From the NCBI RefSeq assembly GCF_026967985.1, contig NZ_JAPVBJ010000007.1:186001-250000 (forward strand): 64,000 nucleotides of DNA, in the 5' to 3' direction. Origin of the DNA: Modestobacter sp. VKM Ac-2984 (GTDB lineage: Bacteria; Actinomycetota; Actinomycetes; Mycobacteriales; Geodermatophilaceae). Below are positions 1 to 8,141 of this stretch, in pieces. The position numbers and the translations under genes are program-made. The notes beneath the pieces are model-generated. The model did no database searches. It was not told the origin of the DNA and saw nothing but the letters and a program-made list of their open reading frames with translations. Every line of letters begins with the position of its first letter. The first letter of the stretch is position 1.

Positions 1-238
1 CGGCGAGCACCGGGCGGCGACCCACGTGGTCCGACAGCGCCCCGACCACCAGCAGCGACACCAGCAGGGCGAAGGCGTAGACGCCGAAGACGACGGTGAT
101 CAGCCCGGAGCCGAAGCCGAACTCCTCCGCGTAGACCCGGTACAGCGGTGAGGGCACCCCGGACGCGGCGAGCATCAGCGTCAGCAGCACCGCCACCGAC
201 CAGAAGGCGGCGGGGCGGGCGAGCTCACGGCGCGGCAC
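1..238 (-). CDS. MFS transporter, N-terminal part only (runs off the window)
   Basis: Translating the minus strand from the left edge gives the start of a major facilitator protein. An N-terminal hydrophobic helix is followed by a periplasmic stretch (SGVPSPLYRVYAEEFGF), a second helix and the conserved loop 2-3 signature GALSDHVGRRPV (MFS motif A). About 79 codons are in the window and the rest lies beyond position 1. I chose the GTG at 238. A TTG at 250 is in the same frame and is an alternative, and neither has a convincing ribosome binding site. The gene follows the lipoprotein gene by about 40 bases on the same strand and may be cotranscribed with the cob operon. The substrate cannot be told from this fragment. 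Confidence 0.72.
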   Translation of the reverse strand, partial: MPRRELARPAAFWSVAVLLTLMLAASGVPSPLYRVYAEEFGFGSGLITVVFGVYAFALLVSLLVVGALSDHVGRRPVLA

Positions 239-279
239 GAACCGGTGCAAGCCGCAACGAGCCGGTCGTGTTCCCACCG

Positions 280-681
280 TCACGCGGTGAGCCGGCCGTC
301 CGAGGTCGCCGTGAGCACAGGCAGCACGGTCCACTCGCCGCAGCCGGGCCCGTTCGGCCGGGTCACCTCGGTGTCGACCGGTGCACTGGCCGACCACAGC
401 CTGGTGCCGGCCGGGTCGCGCAGTGTCAGGGAGACCTGCACCGTCTCGACGTCCGGGATCTCCCGTTCCCACCAGACGCCCTGGGACGAGCGCGGGTCCG
501 CGCCGACCTCCACGCCGGTGCACTCGTCGTCCAGGCAGACCTCCGCCGTCGTCCCGGCGGGCAGGTCCAGCGCGCTGGTGTCGACGGCGACGACGGTGAG
601 CGCCGCCATCTCGGTGCACCCCTGCGGCTGGCCGGCGCAGCCGGCGAGCGCCGCCACCAGGAGCATGAGGACGGCGCGCAT
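280..681 (-). CDS. Putative secreted lipoprotein of unknown function
   Basis: The 133-residue protein starts with a short lipoprotein signal peptide: MRA, a hydrophobic core and the lipobox LAGC, with Cys15 as the predicted lipidated residue. The rest is a small beta-rich domain with Cys pairs and no motif I recognise. Its ATG lies only 4 bases after the cobIJ stop, so it is probably translated from the same message as cobG-cobH-cobIJ. A role in B12 metabolism is not implied by its sequence. It is presumably anchored on the outer face of the cell membrane. Confidence 0.7.
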   Translation of the reverse strand: MRAVLMLLVAALAGCAGQPQGCTEMAALTVVAVDTSALDLPAGTTAEVCLDDECTGVEVGADPRSSQGVWWEREIPDVETVQVSLTLRDPAGTRLWSASAPVDTEVTRPNGPGCGEWTVLPVLTATSDGRLTA

Positions 682-685
682 CAGG

Positions 686-2218
686 TCAGCCGGGGTAGCG
701 GCGGGAGGTGAAGACCTGGCCGGACGGCGTCACCCGGGTCTGGGTGGAGCCGATCATCACCAGGCAGCGCATGTCGACCGTGTCGGGGTCGAACTCACCG
801 AGGGTGGTCACGGTGACCGACTCCTCAGGCCCGCCGACGTCCCGGCCGATGACGACGACCGTCGCGGGGTCCTTCACGTCCAGCAGCACCTTGTGCGCCT
901 CGCCCAGCTGGTGCGGGCGCGCCTTGGAGCGCGGGTTGTAGAGCGCGAGCACCAGGTCGGCGGCGGCCGCGTGCCGCAGCCGGTCCAGCACGACGTCCCA
1001 CGGCTTGAGGACGTCGGACAGCGAGATGATCGCGAAGTCGTGCCCGAGCGGCGCCCCCACCCGGGAGGCCACCGCCTGCGCCGCCGTGAGCCCGGGCAGC
1101 ACCCGGACCTCGACGTCGGCGAACTCCGGCTGCGCGGCGACCTCGAGCACCGCGGCGGCCATCGCGAACACGCCGGGATCACCGCTGGAGACGACCGCGA
1201 CCCGCCGTCCGGACTGCGCCAGCCGCAGCGCCGCCGCGGCCCGCTCGGCCTCCACCCGGTTGTCGCTGGGGTGCCGGGTCTGCCGGGGGTTGACCTCCAC
1301 CCGGTCCAGGTAGGGGCCGTAGCCGACCAGGTCGTCGGCGCGGGCCAGCGCCTCGGCGGCCTCCGGCGTCGTCCAGCTGCGCTGCCCGGGGCCCAGGCCG
1401 ACGACCACGACGTCACCGCGCCGGGGTCCGTCGTCCTCGGCCCGTTCGGGGTGGTTGCCCGGCCCGGTGAGCTCGCTGGGCAGCAGGGCGAGGGAGAAGT
1501 ACGGGACGGTGGCCGGGTCGACGTCGGCGAGCGGCTCGACCCGCTGCCGGTCGGTGGTGGCCCGCTCCACGTACCAGGCGCGGTCGAGCACCCCGGCGGC
1601 GTCGAACGCCTCCCGGACTCCTGTGAAGGTGCGGCCCAGCTTCAGCACCGCAGCGGAGTCGGTGGTCGACAGCCACTCGGCGAGCTCGTCGGCGGGCAGC
1701 GTGCCGGGCAGCACGGTGAGCACCTCGTCCCGCTCGACCAGCGGCCGGCCGAGCACCGCGGCGGCGCCGCTGACGCTGGTGACGCCCGGGACGACCTCGG
1801 TGGGGTACCGGTGGGCCAGCCGCTTGTGCATGTGCATGTACGAGCCGTAGAAGAACGGGTCGCCCTCGGCGAGGACGACGACGTCCCGGCCGGCGTCCAG
1901 GTGCGCGGCCAGGCGGGCGGCGGCGGCCTCGTAGAACTCGTCGATCGCCCCCTGGTAACCGCCGGGGTGGTCGGTGGTCTCGGTGGTGACCGGGTAGACC
2001 AGCAGCTCCTCGACCTGGCCCTCGCGCAGGTACGGCGCGGCCAGCCCGCGGGCGACCGAGCGGCCGTGCTGGGCGGCGTGGAAGGCGACGACGTCCGCGG
2101 CGCCGATCAGCCGGGCGGCCTTGACCGTCACCAGCTCCGGATCGCCCGGCCCCAGCCCGACCCCGTACAGCCGCCCTGTCCCCGCCGAAGGGCCAAAATC
2201 GCGACTTTGGCCCCTCAT
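686..2218 (-). CDS. cobIJ: Fused precorrin-2 C20-methyltransferase / precorrin-3B C17-methyltransferase
   Basis: This is a bifunctional 510-residue SAM-dependent methylase of the oxygen-dependent cobalamin pathway. The CobI half (about residues 15-245) opens with GRLYGVGLGPGDPELVTVKA and carries the AEGDPFFYGSYMHMHKRL segment. The CobJ half (about 268-500) starts VVVVGLGPGQRSWTTPEA and contains SSGDPGVFAMA and LALYNPRSKAR. CobI methylates C20 of precorrin-2; CobJ methylates C17 of precorrin-3B with ring contraction. The fusion is common in actinobacteria. The ATG overlaps the cobH stop (ATGA). Oddly, the first 11 codons, including two bases of the start codon, come from a palindromic repeat (2185-2217), so the N-terminus MRGQSRDFGPS is foreign to the family. 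The catalytic parts look intact. Confidence 0.95.
   Translation of the reverse strand: MRGQSRDFGPSAGTGRLYGVGLGPGDPELVTVKAARLIGAADVVAFHAAQHGRSVARGLAAPYLREGQVEELLVYPVTTETTDHPGGYQGAIDEFYEAAAARLAAHLDAGRDVVVLAEGDPFFYGSYMHMHKRLAHRYPTEVVPGVTSVSGAAAVLGRPLVERDEVLTVLPGTLPADELAEWLSTTDSAAVLKLGRTFTGVREAFDAAGVLDRAWYVERATTDRQRVEPLADVDPATVPYFSLALLPSELTGPGNHPERAEDDGPRRGDVVVVGLGPGQRSWTTPEAAEALARADDLVGYGPYLDRVEVNPRQTRHPSDNRVEAERAAAALRLAQSGRRVAVVSSGDPGVFAMAAAVLEVAAQPEFADVEVRVLPGLTAAQAVASRVGAPLGHDFAIISLSDVLKPWDVVLDRLRHAAAADLVLALYNPRSKARPHQLGEAHKVLLDVKDPATVVVIGRDVGGPEESVTVTTLGEFDPDTVDMRCLVMIGSTQTRVTPSGQVFTSRRYPG
2185..2217 (-). repeat. Palindromic element, copy 1, at the cobH/cobIJ junction
   Basis: This 33-bp element has a 24-bp inverted-repeat core (2190-2213) centred on TCGCGA with one mismatch (position 2198). 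It matches copy 2 at 3311-3343 in 32 of 33 bases, and the flanks differ completely. Read along the minus strand it begins TGAGGGGCC and ends CCCTTCGG. Its first three bases are the cobH stop codon, and with the preceding A they form the cobIJ ATG. It is open in all six frames. Here it encodes the N-terminal peptide RGQSRDFGPS of CobIJ. Confidence 0.9.
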
Positions 2219-2835
2219 TCGGCGGTGCTCGCCATCGCGTTGACCGCGGCGGCGGTGATGGCGCTGCCGCCGCGCCGGCCGCGGACGGCGAGGAACTCCA
2301 GGTCGGCGGCGGCCAGCGCCTCCTTGGACTCCACCGCCCCGATGAAGCCCACCGGGATGCCGATGACGGCGGCCGGCCGCGGGGCCCCGTCACGGATCAT
2401 CTCCAGCAGGTGGAACAGCGCGGTGGGGGCGTTGCCGATCGCGACGACGGCGCCGTCCAGCCGGTCACCCCACAGGTGCATCGCCGCGGCGGTGCGGGTG
2501 GTGCCCATCTCCCGGGCCAGGTCGGGGGTGCGCGGGTCGTTGAGGGTGCAGACGACCTCGTTGAACGCCGGCAGCCGTTTGCGGGTCACCCCGGAGGCGA
2601 CCATCTGGGAGTCGCACAGCACCGGGGCGCCGGACTCCAGCGCCTTGCGGCCGGCCCGGACGACGTCGGGGGAGAAGGCCACGTCGGCCGCCAGGTCGAC
2701 CTGACCGCAGGCGTGGATCATCCGGACGGCGACCTGGGCGACGTCCTCGGGCAGCCCGGACAGGTCGGCCTCGGCGCGGATCATGGCGAAGGACTGCCGG
2801 TAGATCTCGGCGCCGTCGTGCTCGTAGGAGTACAT
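2215..2835 (-). CDS. cobH: Precorrin-8X methylmutase
   Basis: CobH moves the C11 methyl group of precorrin-8X to C12, giving hydrogenobyrinate in the aerobic corrin pathway. The 206-residue protein begins MYSYEHDGAEIYRQSF and contains the active-site segment RMIHACGQVD with the catalytic histidine. It also has the family stretches LCDSQMVASGV, GNAPTALFHLLEMI and IGIPVGFIGAVESKE. Length and sequence are normal. The ATG overlaps the cobG stop by one base, and the TGA overlaps the cobIJ start. The stop codon lies in the palindromic element (2185-2217), so the last residues (STAE) may be shorter than in the ancestral gene. Confidence 0.95.
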   Translation of the reverse strand: MYSYEHDGAEIYRQSFAMIRAEADLSGLPEDVAQVAVRMIHACGQVDLAADVAFSPDVVRAGRKALESGAPVLCDSQMVASGVTRKRLPAFNEVVCTLNDPRTPDLAREMGTTRTAAAMHLWGDRLDGAVVAIGNAPTALFHLLEMIRDGAPRPAAVIGIPVGFIGAVESKEALAAADLEFLAVRGRRGGSAITAAAVNAMASTAE

Positions 2836-4028
2836 CAGTCCTCTTCGATCCGGAGTTCGTAGCCGGACGGCGTCGCGACGACGTCGACGACCCCGCCCTG
2901 CGGTCGGCCGCAGCGGCGTTCGCAGCCGGCCCAGTGCTGTCGGGCGCCGCCGGCGGGCAGCGTCCGGGTGGAGACGGCGGTGACGGCGTCGGCGCGGACG
3001 TCGGCCAGCGACTTGGCGCAGCCCGGGCGGCCGGCGCAGGTGGTCACCTGCAGCCAGGGGCTCGCCTCGTCGAAGACCATGCCGGTGCGGAACAGGTCGA
3101 CGGCGGCGTCGTCCACGGCGTCCTCGGCCAGGTCGGGCACGACGACGCTGCGCCACGGGGTCAACTGCACGTCGGCGGCGAGCCGGGCGAGGAGATCGGC
3201 CTGGTCGGCGGTCAGCCGGCCCAACGGGACGACGCCGATGAGCGCCGTCCGGCCGTCGAGCTGCGTCGCCGCCCCGACCGGCCCCACCACCGGCGCCCCC
3301 GGCACCTCGACCGAAGGGCCAAAGTCGCGACTTTGGCCCCTCAGGCGGGTGGCGACGCGGGTGGGGCCGTCGGCGAGCTCGGCCAGCCGCCAGGCGGTCG
3401 AGCCCTGGGCGGCGCGCTCGGCGAGGAAGGCGTGGGTGGCGTCCAGGGCCAGCGCGACCGCGTCGTCCGGGGCGCAGCGCAGGCCGGAGTCGACGCCGCC
3501 GAGCAGCAGGGCCACCGAGCCGGCGGAGAGCGCCAGCAGGCCGACGTCCCCGCCGAGACCGGCGACGTCGCCCCGCCCGTCGTCCAGGGTCAGCAGGAAA
3601 CGGCCGGGCAGCTCGGCCAGCGCCGGGTCGGCACGCAGCCCGGCGTCGAAGGCACCGACCCACGGCCGGGCGTCGACGTGCCCGCCCGGAGTGCGCCCGG
3701 ACAGGGTGCTGGCCAGCACGTTGCGCACCCGCTCGTGCGTGGCGCTGGGCAGCAGGCCGGCGGCGGCCAGCCGGTCGCCCAGCTCGGCCTCCGCACCGGC
3801 CGGCAACCCGCGCAGCTGCACGTTGCCCCGGCTGGTCAGCTCCAGGTGCCCGTTCCCGAGCTCCCGGGCCGCGGCCGCCAGCGCCTGCAGCTGCACCGCG
3901 CCGATCGCCCCGCCCGGCACCCGGACCCGGGCCAGCCCGCCGTCGGCGGCGGCGTGGGTCTGCAGCGCGCCGGGGCAGGCATCGGCGCGCTCGCGCTGAG
4001 CGGGGAGGGAGGTCCCGGGGAAAGACAT
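2835..4028 (-). CDS. cobG: Precorrin-3B synthase (CobG), with a palindromic-element insert
   Basis: CobG is the iron-sulfur mono-oxygenase of the oxygen-dependent B12 pathway and makes precorrin-3B from precorrin-3A. The 397-residue protein belongs to the nitrite/sulfite reductase-like family. It has two ferredoxin-like halves, a LTSRGNVQLRG motif near residue 65 and the 4Fe-4S ligands CAGRPGCAKS and CERRCG near the C-terminus. It is the first gene of the cobG-cobH-cobIJ operon. Around residues 229-240, in the linker between the two halves, sits RGQSRDFGPS, encoded by the second copy of the palindromic element, in the same frame as in CobIJ. The insert avoids both cluster-binding and substrate motifs, so the enzyme is probably functional. 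I see no riboswitch in the 57 bases upstream. Confidence 0.93.
   Translation of the reverse strand: MSFPGTSLPAQRERADACPGALQTHAAADGGLARVRVPGGAIGAVQLQALAAAARELGNGHLELTSRGNVQLRGLPAGAEAELGDRLAAAGLLPSATHERVRNVLASTLSGRTPGGHVDARPWVGAFDAGLRADPALAELPGRFLLTLDDGRGDVAGLGGDVGLLALSAGSVALLLGGVDSGLRCAPDDAVALALDATHAFLAERAAQGSTAWRLAELADGPTRVATRLRGQSRDFGPSVEVPGAPVVGPVGAATQLDGRTALIGVVPLGRLTADQADLLARLAADVQLTPWRSVVVPDLAEDAVDDAAVDLFRTGMVFDEASPWLQVTTCAGRPGCAKSLADVRADAVTAVSTRTLPAGGARQHWAGCERRCGRPQGGVVDVVATPSGYELRIEED
3311..3343 (-). repeat. Palindromic element, copy 2, inside cobG
   Basis: The core 3316-3339 is a perfect 24-bp palindrome (GGGCCAAAGTCG followed by its reverse complement). With its flanks the conserved unit is 33 bp, 32 of which match copy 1. 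It lies in the coding sequence of cobG and adds RGQSRDFGPS in the interdomain linker, in the same orientation and frame as in cobIJ. Its A/T-rich centre stands out from the local GC content. Confidence 0.92.
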
Positions 4029-4085
4029 GGCGCCCGCGAGGCTACTTCCCGCCGCACCCTGGGCAGTCGAGCCCGCCCCTCCCGG

Positions 4086-4799
4086 TCAGGTCAGCGACGT
4101 CCGGTCGAAGGACATCCAGACCCGCCGCCGGTCGGCCCGGGTGCGCACCTTCGCCATCGCGTCCACCCGGCGCTGCTGCTCGGCGGTGGCGCGGTGCTCG
4201 ACGACGGCGAGCTCGGCCTCCCGCATGTCGTGCTCGGCCGCCGCCTCCGCCGGGGTCTGCGGCAGCTGCGGGTCGAGGTCCTCGGGGGAGACCTCCGGGC
4301 CGGGGTCCTCCTTGTACGGGCTGTCGTCCGGCAGGTTGCCGCTGACCCGGCCGTAGGCGCCCAGCGTCAGCAGCACCAGGCCGGCGCCGATGGAGAAGAT
4401 GACGTTGGCCATCGAGAACGCCAGCAGGTTGAACTCGCTCTCCAGCACCGCGAGGTTGGCCAGCGCCGAGATCAGGAACAGGATGCCGATCAGCAGCATC
4501 GTGTTCGACGCGGCGCGGGGCCCGAGGAACGCGGTGACCACCAGCACCAGCGCGGTGACCACCGAGATCGTGGAGAGCAGGCCGTTGGAGGACAGGCCGG
4601 CCACCTCGCCGCCGTCGGTGGAGAAGTAGGCCAGCCCGTCGGCGAAGCCGAGCAGGCCGAAGGTGAGCAGGATCAGGCCCACGACCACCGCGCCGACGCG
4701 CTGCACGGTGTAGACCACCGACCCGCCACCCTCGTCGGTCTGGTTCGCATCGTCCGAACGGTTCGGCCGACGGTGTCGCAGGTTCTCGCGCACGCTCAT
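4086..4799 (-). CDS. DUF4383 family membrane protein
   Basis: The 237-residue integral membrane protein has a short polar N-terminus and then four transmembrane segments, for example VGAVVVGLILLTFGLLGFA, LLSTISVVTALVLVVTAFLG, NTMLLIGILFLISALANLAV and MANVIFSIGAGLVLLTLGAYG. This matches DUF4383. A charged, cytoplasmic tail of about 80 residues follows, rich in Glu, Gln and Arg. The ATG at 4799 is preceded by CGGAGGCAACCC, a good ribosome binding site. DUF4383 proteins have no established function. It is divergent from the TPR gene and may share its control region (4800-4932). Confidence 0.82.
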   Translation of the reverse strand: MSVRENLRHRRPNRSDDANQTDEGGGSVVYTVQRVGAVVVGLILLTFGLLGFADGLAYFSTDGGEVAGLSSNGLLSTISVVTALVLVVTAFLGPRAASNTMLLIGILFLISALANLAVLESEFNLLAFSMANVIFSIGAGLVLLTLGAYGRVSGNLPDDSPYKEDPGPEVSPEDLDPQLPQTPAEAAAEHDMREAELAVVEHRATAEQQRRVDAMAKVRTRADRRRVWMSFDRTSLT

Positions 4800-4932
4800 G
4801 GGTTGCCTCCGTCGTGTGGATGACCAGACACGGGGGCTTCGTCGATGACGGCTCGGACGGATGCGCCGTGTGCACGACACGCCGGGAAGAGCCGTGCGGA
4901 CGGCGCTGTTACGGGCCGGTGGAAGGAGCGTC

Positions 4933-5262
4933 ATGAACCAGCCGTACGAGATCGACCTGCACTCGGAGTACCTGCGCGCGGACCTCTTCTTCGCGATGGG
5001 GCAGCCCGCGGAGGCCGCCCGTGTCCTGGACGGGGTGCTCGCCGCCGAGCCGGACAACCAGGCCGCGCTGGAGCTGCTGGCCCGCAGCTACTTCGGTTCG
5101 GCCCAGCTGAGCCGCGCCGAGGAGGCGCTGGCCCGGCTGGTGGAGCTGGCCCCGGCCAACGGGTGGGCCCGCCGCGCACTGGCCCGCACGCTCGAGCGGC
5201 AGAACCGCGGGGCGGACGCCGCCGTCCACCACCGCGTCGCCGACGCCCTCGGCGCCGCGTGA
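4933..5262 (+). CDS. Small tetratricopeptide-repeat protein
   Basis: The 109-residue cytoplasmic protein is made almost entirely of TPR helices: LHSEYLRADLFFAMGQPAEAARVL, then AEPDNQAALELLARSYF and ELAPANGWARRALARTLERQ. About three repeats form a protein-binding surface. I chose the ATG at 4933 because GGAAGGAG stands just upstream. In-frame starts further upstream add a sequence with no TPR character. Such proteins usually act as adaptors and the partner is unknown. It converges on the AGCS symporter gene with a strong hairpin between them. Confidence 0.85.
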   Translation: MNQPYEIDLHSEYLRADLFFAMGQPAEAARVLDGVLAAEPDNQAALELLARSYFGSAQLSRAEEALARLVELAPANGWARRALARTLERQNRGADAAVHHRVADALGAA

Positions 5263-5285
5263 CCGACGTTCGCTGAGCTCGTCGT

Positions 5286-5320
5286 CCGGCGGGTGCTCGG
5301 AGTCCGGGAGCACCCGCCGG
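5286..5320. terminator. Bidirectional terminator hairpin
   Basis: A perfect 13-bp stem, CCGGCGGGTGCTC (5286-5298) with its complement at 5308-5320, and a 9-base loop lie between the convergent TPR and AGCS genes. No T-run follows on either side, as is usual in this GC-rich group. Confidence 0.8.
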
Positions 5321-5329
5321 AGCGACAGG

Positions 5330-6922
5330 TCAGCGGTCCTCGACCGAGGGCGGCGGGTTCGGGGTGGTGCCGTCGACGCCCGTGGTGGCGGCGGTGCTGC
5401 CGCCCGTCGGGGAGGGCGTGATGCCCCGCTCGGCGACCGGCAGCAGCGCCCCGTGGGCCAACCGCTCGCGGTAGCCGAAGAGCTCCCGCTTCACCACCCG
5501 GCTCAGGATGTAGAGCCCGATGATGTTCGGCAGCGACATCAGGAAGATCATGCTGTCGGAGAAGCCGATCACCGCGTCGAGGGTCGAGGAGGCCCCGATG
5601 ACCACGAAGATGCAGAAGATCAGCTTCCAGGTCCGGTCCACCACCATCGACTCGCCGAACAGGTAGGTCGACGCCTTCAACCCGTAGTAGCTCCAGGCCA
5701 GCATCGTGGAGTAGGCGAACAGGATCACCGCGACCGCCAGCACGATCGGGAACCAGTCCGCCACCGTCTCGAAGGCGGCGGAGGTCGTCTCCACGCCCGG
5801 GGCACTGGCCTCGTCCGCCCAGGTGCCGGTGATCACGATGGCCAGCGCGGTCATCGTGCAGATGACGACGGTGTCGATGAAGGGCTCGAGGACGGCGACG
5901 TGGCCCTCGGTCGCCGGCTCGTTCGTCTTCACCGCGGAGTGGGCGATCGCGGCCGACCCCAGCCCGGCCTCGTTGCTGAAGGCCGCCCGCCGGAAGCCCT
6001 GGATGAGCACGCCGACGACGCCGCCGAACCCGGCCTCGGGGCTGAACGCCGTCCGGAGGATCTCCCAGAGGGCATCGGGGATCTCGGTGAAGTTGGCGAA
6101 CAGCACGGAGAGGCAGGCGATGACGTAGAAGACGGCCATGAACGGGACGAGCTTGTCGGTGACGCGGGCGATGCTCCGGATCCCGCCGATGATCACCGCA
6201 CCGACCAGGATCGCGAGCACCAGGCCGAAGACGGCACCGGCCGCCCCGAACCCGAGCCAGCCGTCCTCGCCGCCGGTCACCGACTGGGCCTGGGCGAAGG
6301 CCTGGTTGGCCTGGAACATGTTCCCGCCGCCGACGGCGCCGCCCAGGGTGAAGATGCAGAACAGGACCGCGAGGACCTTGCCCAGCGTGCCCTTGCCCTT
6401 CTCCTTCAGCCCCTGGCTCAGGTAGTACATGGGCCCACCGGAGACCCGGCCGTCGTCGTAGACCCTGCGGTACTTGACGCCGAGGGTGCACTCGACGCCC
6501 TTGGTGCACATGCCGACGAGGCCGGCGATGATCATCCAGAACGTCGCCCCCGGTCCGCCGAGGGAGATGGCCACCGCGACCCCGGCGATGTTCCCGAGGC
6601 CCACCGTCCCGGAGACGGCGGTCGCCAGCGCCTGGAAGTGCGTCACCTCCCCGGCGTCGTTCGGGTCGTCGTACTTGCCCTTGATCAGCTGGATCGCGTG
6701 ACCGAAGGCCCGGAACTGGAAGCCCTTCAGGTAGACCGTGAAGAAGATCCCGGCCAGGACGAGCCAGACCACGATCAGCGGCAGCACGACGCCCTCGTCG
6801 ATGAAGTCCAGCGGGACGCTGTAGAAGACGATCCCGACGATGAAGTCCGAGATCGGCGCGAAGACGTCGTTGACCTGCTCGTCGAACGTGGCGGCCTGCG
6901 GGGAGGGGAGCGACGTGTTCAC
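5330..6922 (-). CDS. Sodium:alanine/glycine symporter, AGCS family
   Basis: The 530-residue transporter has about ten or more transmembrane helices. Family signatures include [19 protein letters not shown] near residue 105, the segment with [13 protein letters not shown], and [21 protein letters not shown]. These are hallmarks of the AlsT/AGCS family, which takes up alanine or glycine with sodium. The C-terminal tail is polar and rich in Thr, Gly and Pro. The start overlaps the stop of the universal stress protein gene by 4 bases (ATGA), so translation of the two is coupled. Substrate preference cannot be read from the sequence. Confidence 0.92.
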   Translation of the reverse strand: MNTSLPSPQAATFDEQVNDVFAPISDFIVGIVFYSVPLDFIDEGVVLPLIVVWLVLAGIFFTVYLKGFQFRAFGHAIQLIKGKYDDPNDAGEVTHFQALATAVSGTVGLGNIAGVAVAISLGGPGATFWMIIAGLVGMCTKGVECTLGVKYRRVYDDGRVSGGPMYYLSQGLKEKGKGTLGKVLAVLFCIFTLGGAVGGGNMFQANQAFAQAQSVTGGEDGWLGFGAAGAVFGLVLAILVGAVIIGGIRSIARVTDKLVPFMAVFYVIACLSVLFANFTEIPDALWEILRTAFSPEAGFGGVVGVLIQGFRRAAFSNEAGLGSAAIAHSAVKTNEPATEGHVAVLEPFIDTVVICTMTALAIVITGTWADEASAPGVETTSAAFETVADWFPIVLAVAVILFAYSTMLAWSYYGLKASTYLFGESMVVDRTWKLIFCIFVVIGASSTLDAVIGFSDSMIFLMSLPNIIGLYILSRVVKRELFGYRERLAHGALLPVAERGITPSPTGGSTAATTGVDGTTPNPPPSVEDR

Positions 6923-7356
6923 GGGACCACCAGGACCGGGATCGGGGACAGTTGGATGAGGCTGCTCGGGGTGGACCCGAACAGCAGCGTGCGCACCCGG
7001 CTCTGGCCGACCCGGCCGACGATGATCCAGGCGGCGTCCTCCTCGCGGGCGAGGGAGACGAGCGTCTCGGCGGGGTGCCCGTGCCGGACGACGCCCTCGA
7101 CGGTCAGGTCGCCGGCGGCCGACAGCCGGGCGACCGCGGGGTCGAGCACCCGCTCGCGGGCCGACTTCGCCTCGCGTTCCTTGTCGATCGTGCGGCGTTC
7201 GTTCTCCTCCGCCGTGGAGAACGAGTAGGGCGACCAGGGGACGACGCAGGCGAGCACCAGGCGCAGGTCGTGTCTGCGCGCCGCGTCGGCAGCGGCATCA
7301 GCCGCTCGCCCGCTCGCCTCGCTCCCGTCGAGCCCCACGATGATCGATGCGGACAT
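6919..7356 (-). CDS. Universal stress protein (ATP-binding type)
   Basis: The 145-residue single UspA domain starts [18 protein letters not shown]. Near the C-terminus it carries [15 protein letters not shown], which fits the ATP-binding pattern G-2x-G-9x-G-S. It is therefore of the nucleotide-binding class. It overlaps the AGCS symporter gene by 4 bases and is first in the pair, so the two are made together. UspA domains encoded beside transporters often act as regulators of them; that role here is inference. Confidence 0.92.
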   Translation of the reverse strand: MSASIIVGLDGSEASGRAADAAADAARRHDLRLVLACVVPWSPYSFSTAEENERRTIDKEREAKSARERVLDPAVARLSAAGDLTVEGVVRHGHPAETLVSLAREEDAAWIIVGRVGQSRVRTLLFGSTPSSLIQLSPIPVLVVP

Positions 7357-7545
7357 TGGGTGACCCCCTGCCGTCGCGGACGTTTCGGGAAAGCTAGTGG
7401 CTGGGAACGCCTCACCGCCAGATGGAACAGGGCTTCACTGGCGAAGCTGTGATGTGCTGATGACCGCACGGCCGGCGTCCTGGACCGGCTGGCCGTGCCG
7501 AATGCCCGCCTCGACTCGAGCACCTGCTCGGCCAGGAGACCCTTC

Positions 7546-8130
7546 ATGAACCACCGCACCGTCCGCCGCACGCTGCTCGCCGTGCCGCTGTCGCTCGCCC
7601 TGTCGCTCCCGCTCGCCGCCTGTGGCGGTGACGAACCGGCCGAACTGGCCGAGGCGCCGGTCGAGGCACCCCTGGAGGAGGAGGCGCCCGCCGTCGACGA
7701 GGCACCCGTCGACGAGGCACCCGTCGAGGAGGTGGCGACCGAGGTCTCCACCGACCTGAGCGTGCGGCCGGAGGTGCCGCCGACGGACGCCCCGGCGCCC
7801 ACCGAACTGGTGACCGAGGACGTCGTCGTCGGCGACGGCGCCGAGGCCACCGTGGGCAGCACCGCGCAGGTCAAGTACGTCGGCGCCTTCTACGGGACCG
7901 GCGAGGAGTTCGACGCGTCCTGGGACCGGGGCGAGGACGAGACCCTGCCCGTCCCCCTCGGCGCCGGCCAGGTGATCCCCGGCTTCGAGCAGGGGATCGA
8001 GGGCATGCAGGTCGGCGGCCGGCGGGTCATCACCATCCCCAGCGCCCTCGCCTACGGCGACCAGCCCCCGCCGGGCATCCCTCCCGGCTCCGACCTGGTG
8101 TTCGTCGTCGACCTCGTCTCGGTGGACTGA
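7546..8130 (+). CDS. Secreted FKBP-type peptidyl-prolyl isomerase lipoprotein
   Basis: The 194-residue protein begins with a signal peptide ending in the lipobox LAAC, about 27 residues in. A flexible acidic linker rich in Glu, Ala, Pro and Val follows to about residue 85; it includes two exact 15-bp coding repeats at 7693-7722. The rest is an FKBP domain: AQVKYVGAFYGTGEEFDASW, then PLGAGQVIPGFEQGIEGMQV, GGRRVITIPSALAYG and the terminal SDLVFVVDLVSV. It should assist proline isomerisation during folding of exported proteins. I chose the ATG at 7546 with CAGGAG upstream; an in-frame ATG at 7501 would put polar residues ahead of the signal peptide. Confidence 0.92.
   Translation: MNHRTVRRTLLAVPLSLALSLPLAACGGDEPAELAEAPVEAPLEEEAPAVDEAPVDEAPVEEVATEVSTDLSVRPEVPPTDAPAPTELVTEDVVVGDGAEATVGSTAQVKYVGAFYGTGEEFDASWDRGEDETLPVPLGAGQVIPGFEQGIEGMQVGGRRVITIPSALAYGDQPPPGIPPGSDLVFVVDLVSVD
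7693..7722 (+). repeat. Tandem 15-bp repeat in the FKBP linker
   Basis: Two exact copies of GTCGACGAGGCACCC encode VDEAP-VDEAP in the acidic linker. A third, diverged unit follows. Changes in copy number would keep the frame and alter only linker length. Confidence 0.8.
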
Positions 8131-8141
8131 CCCGGGACCCG

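Noticed and set aside
4845-4932. Upstream in-frame starts for the TPR protein (for example 4861)
   Set aside because: The ATG at 4933 has a strong ribosome binding site and begins the TPR pattern; the extra residues upstream do not resemble the family.
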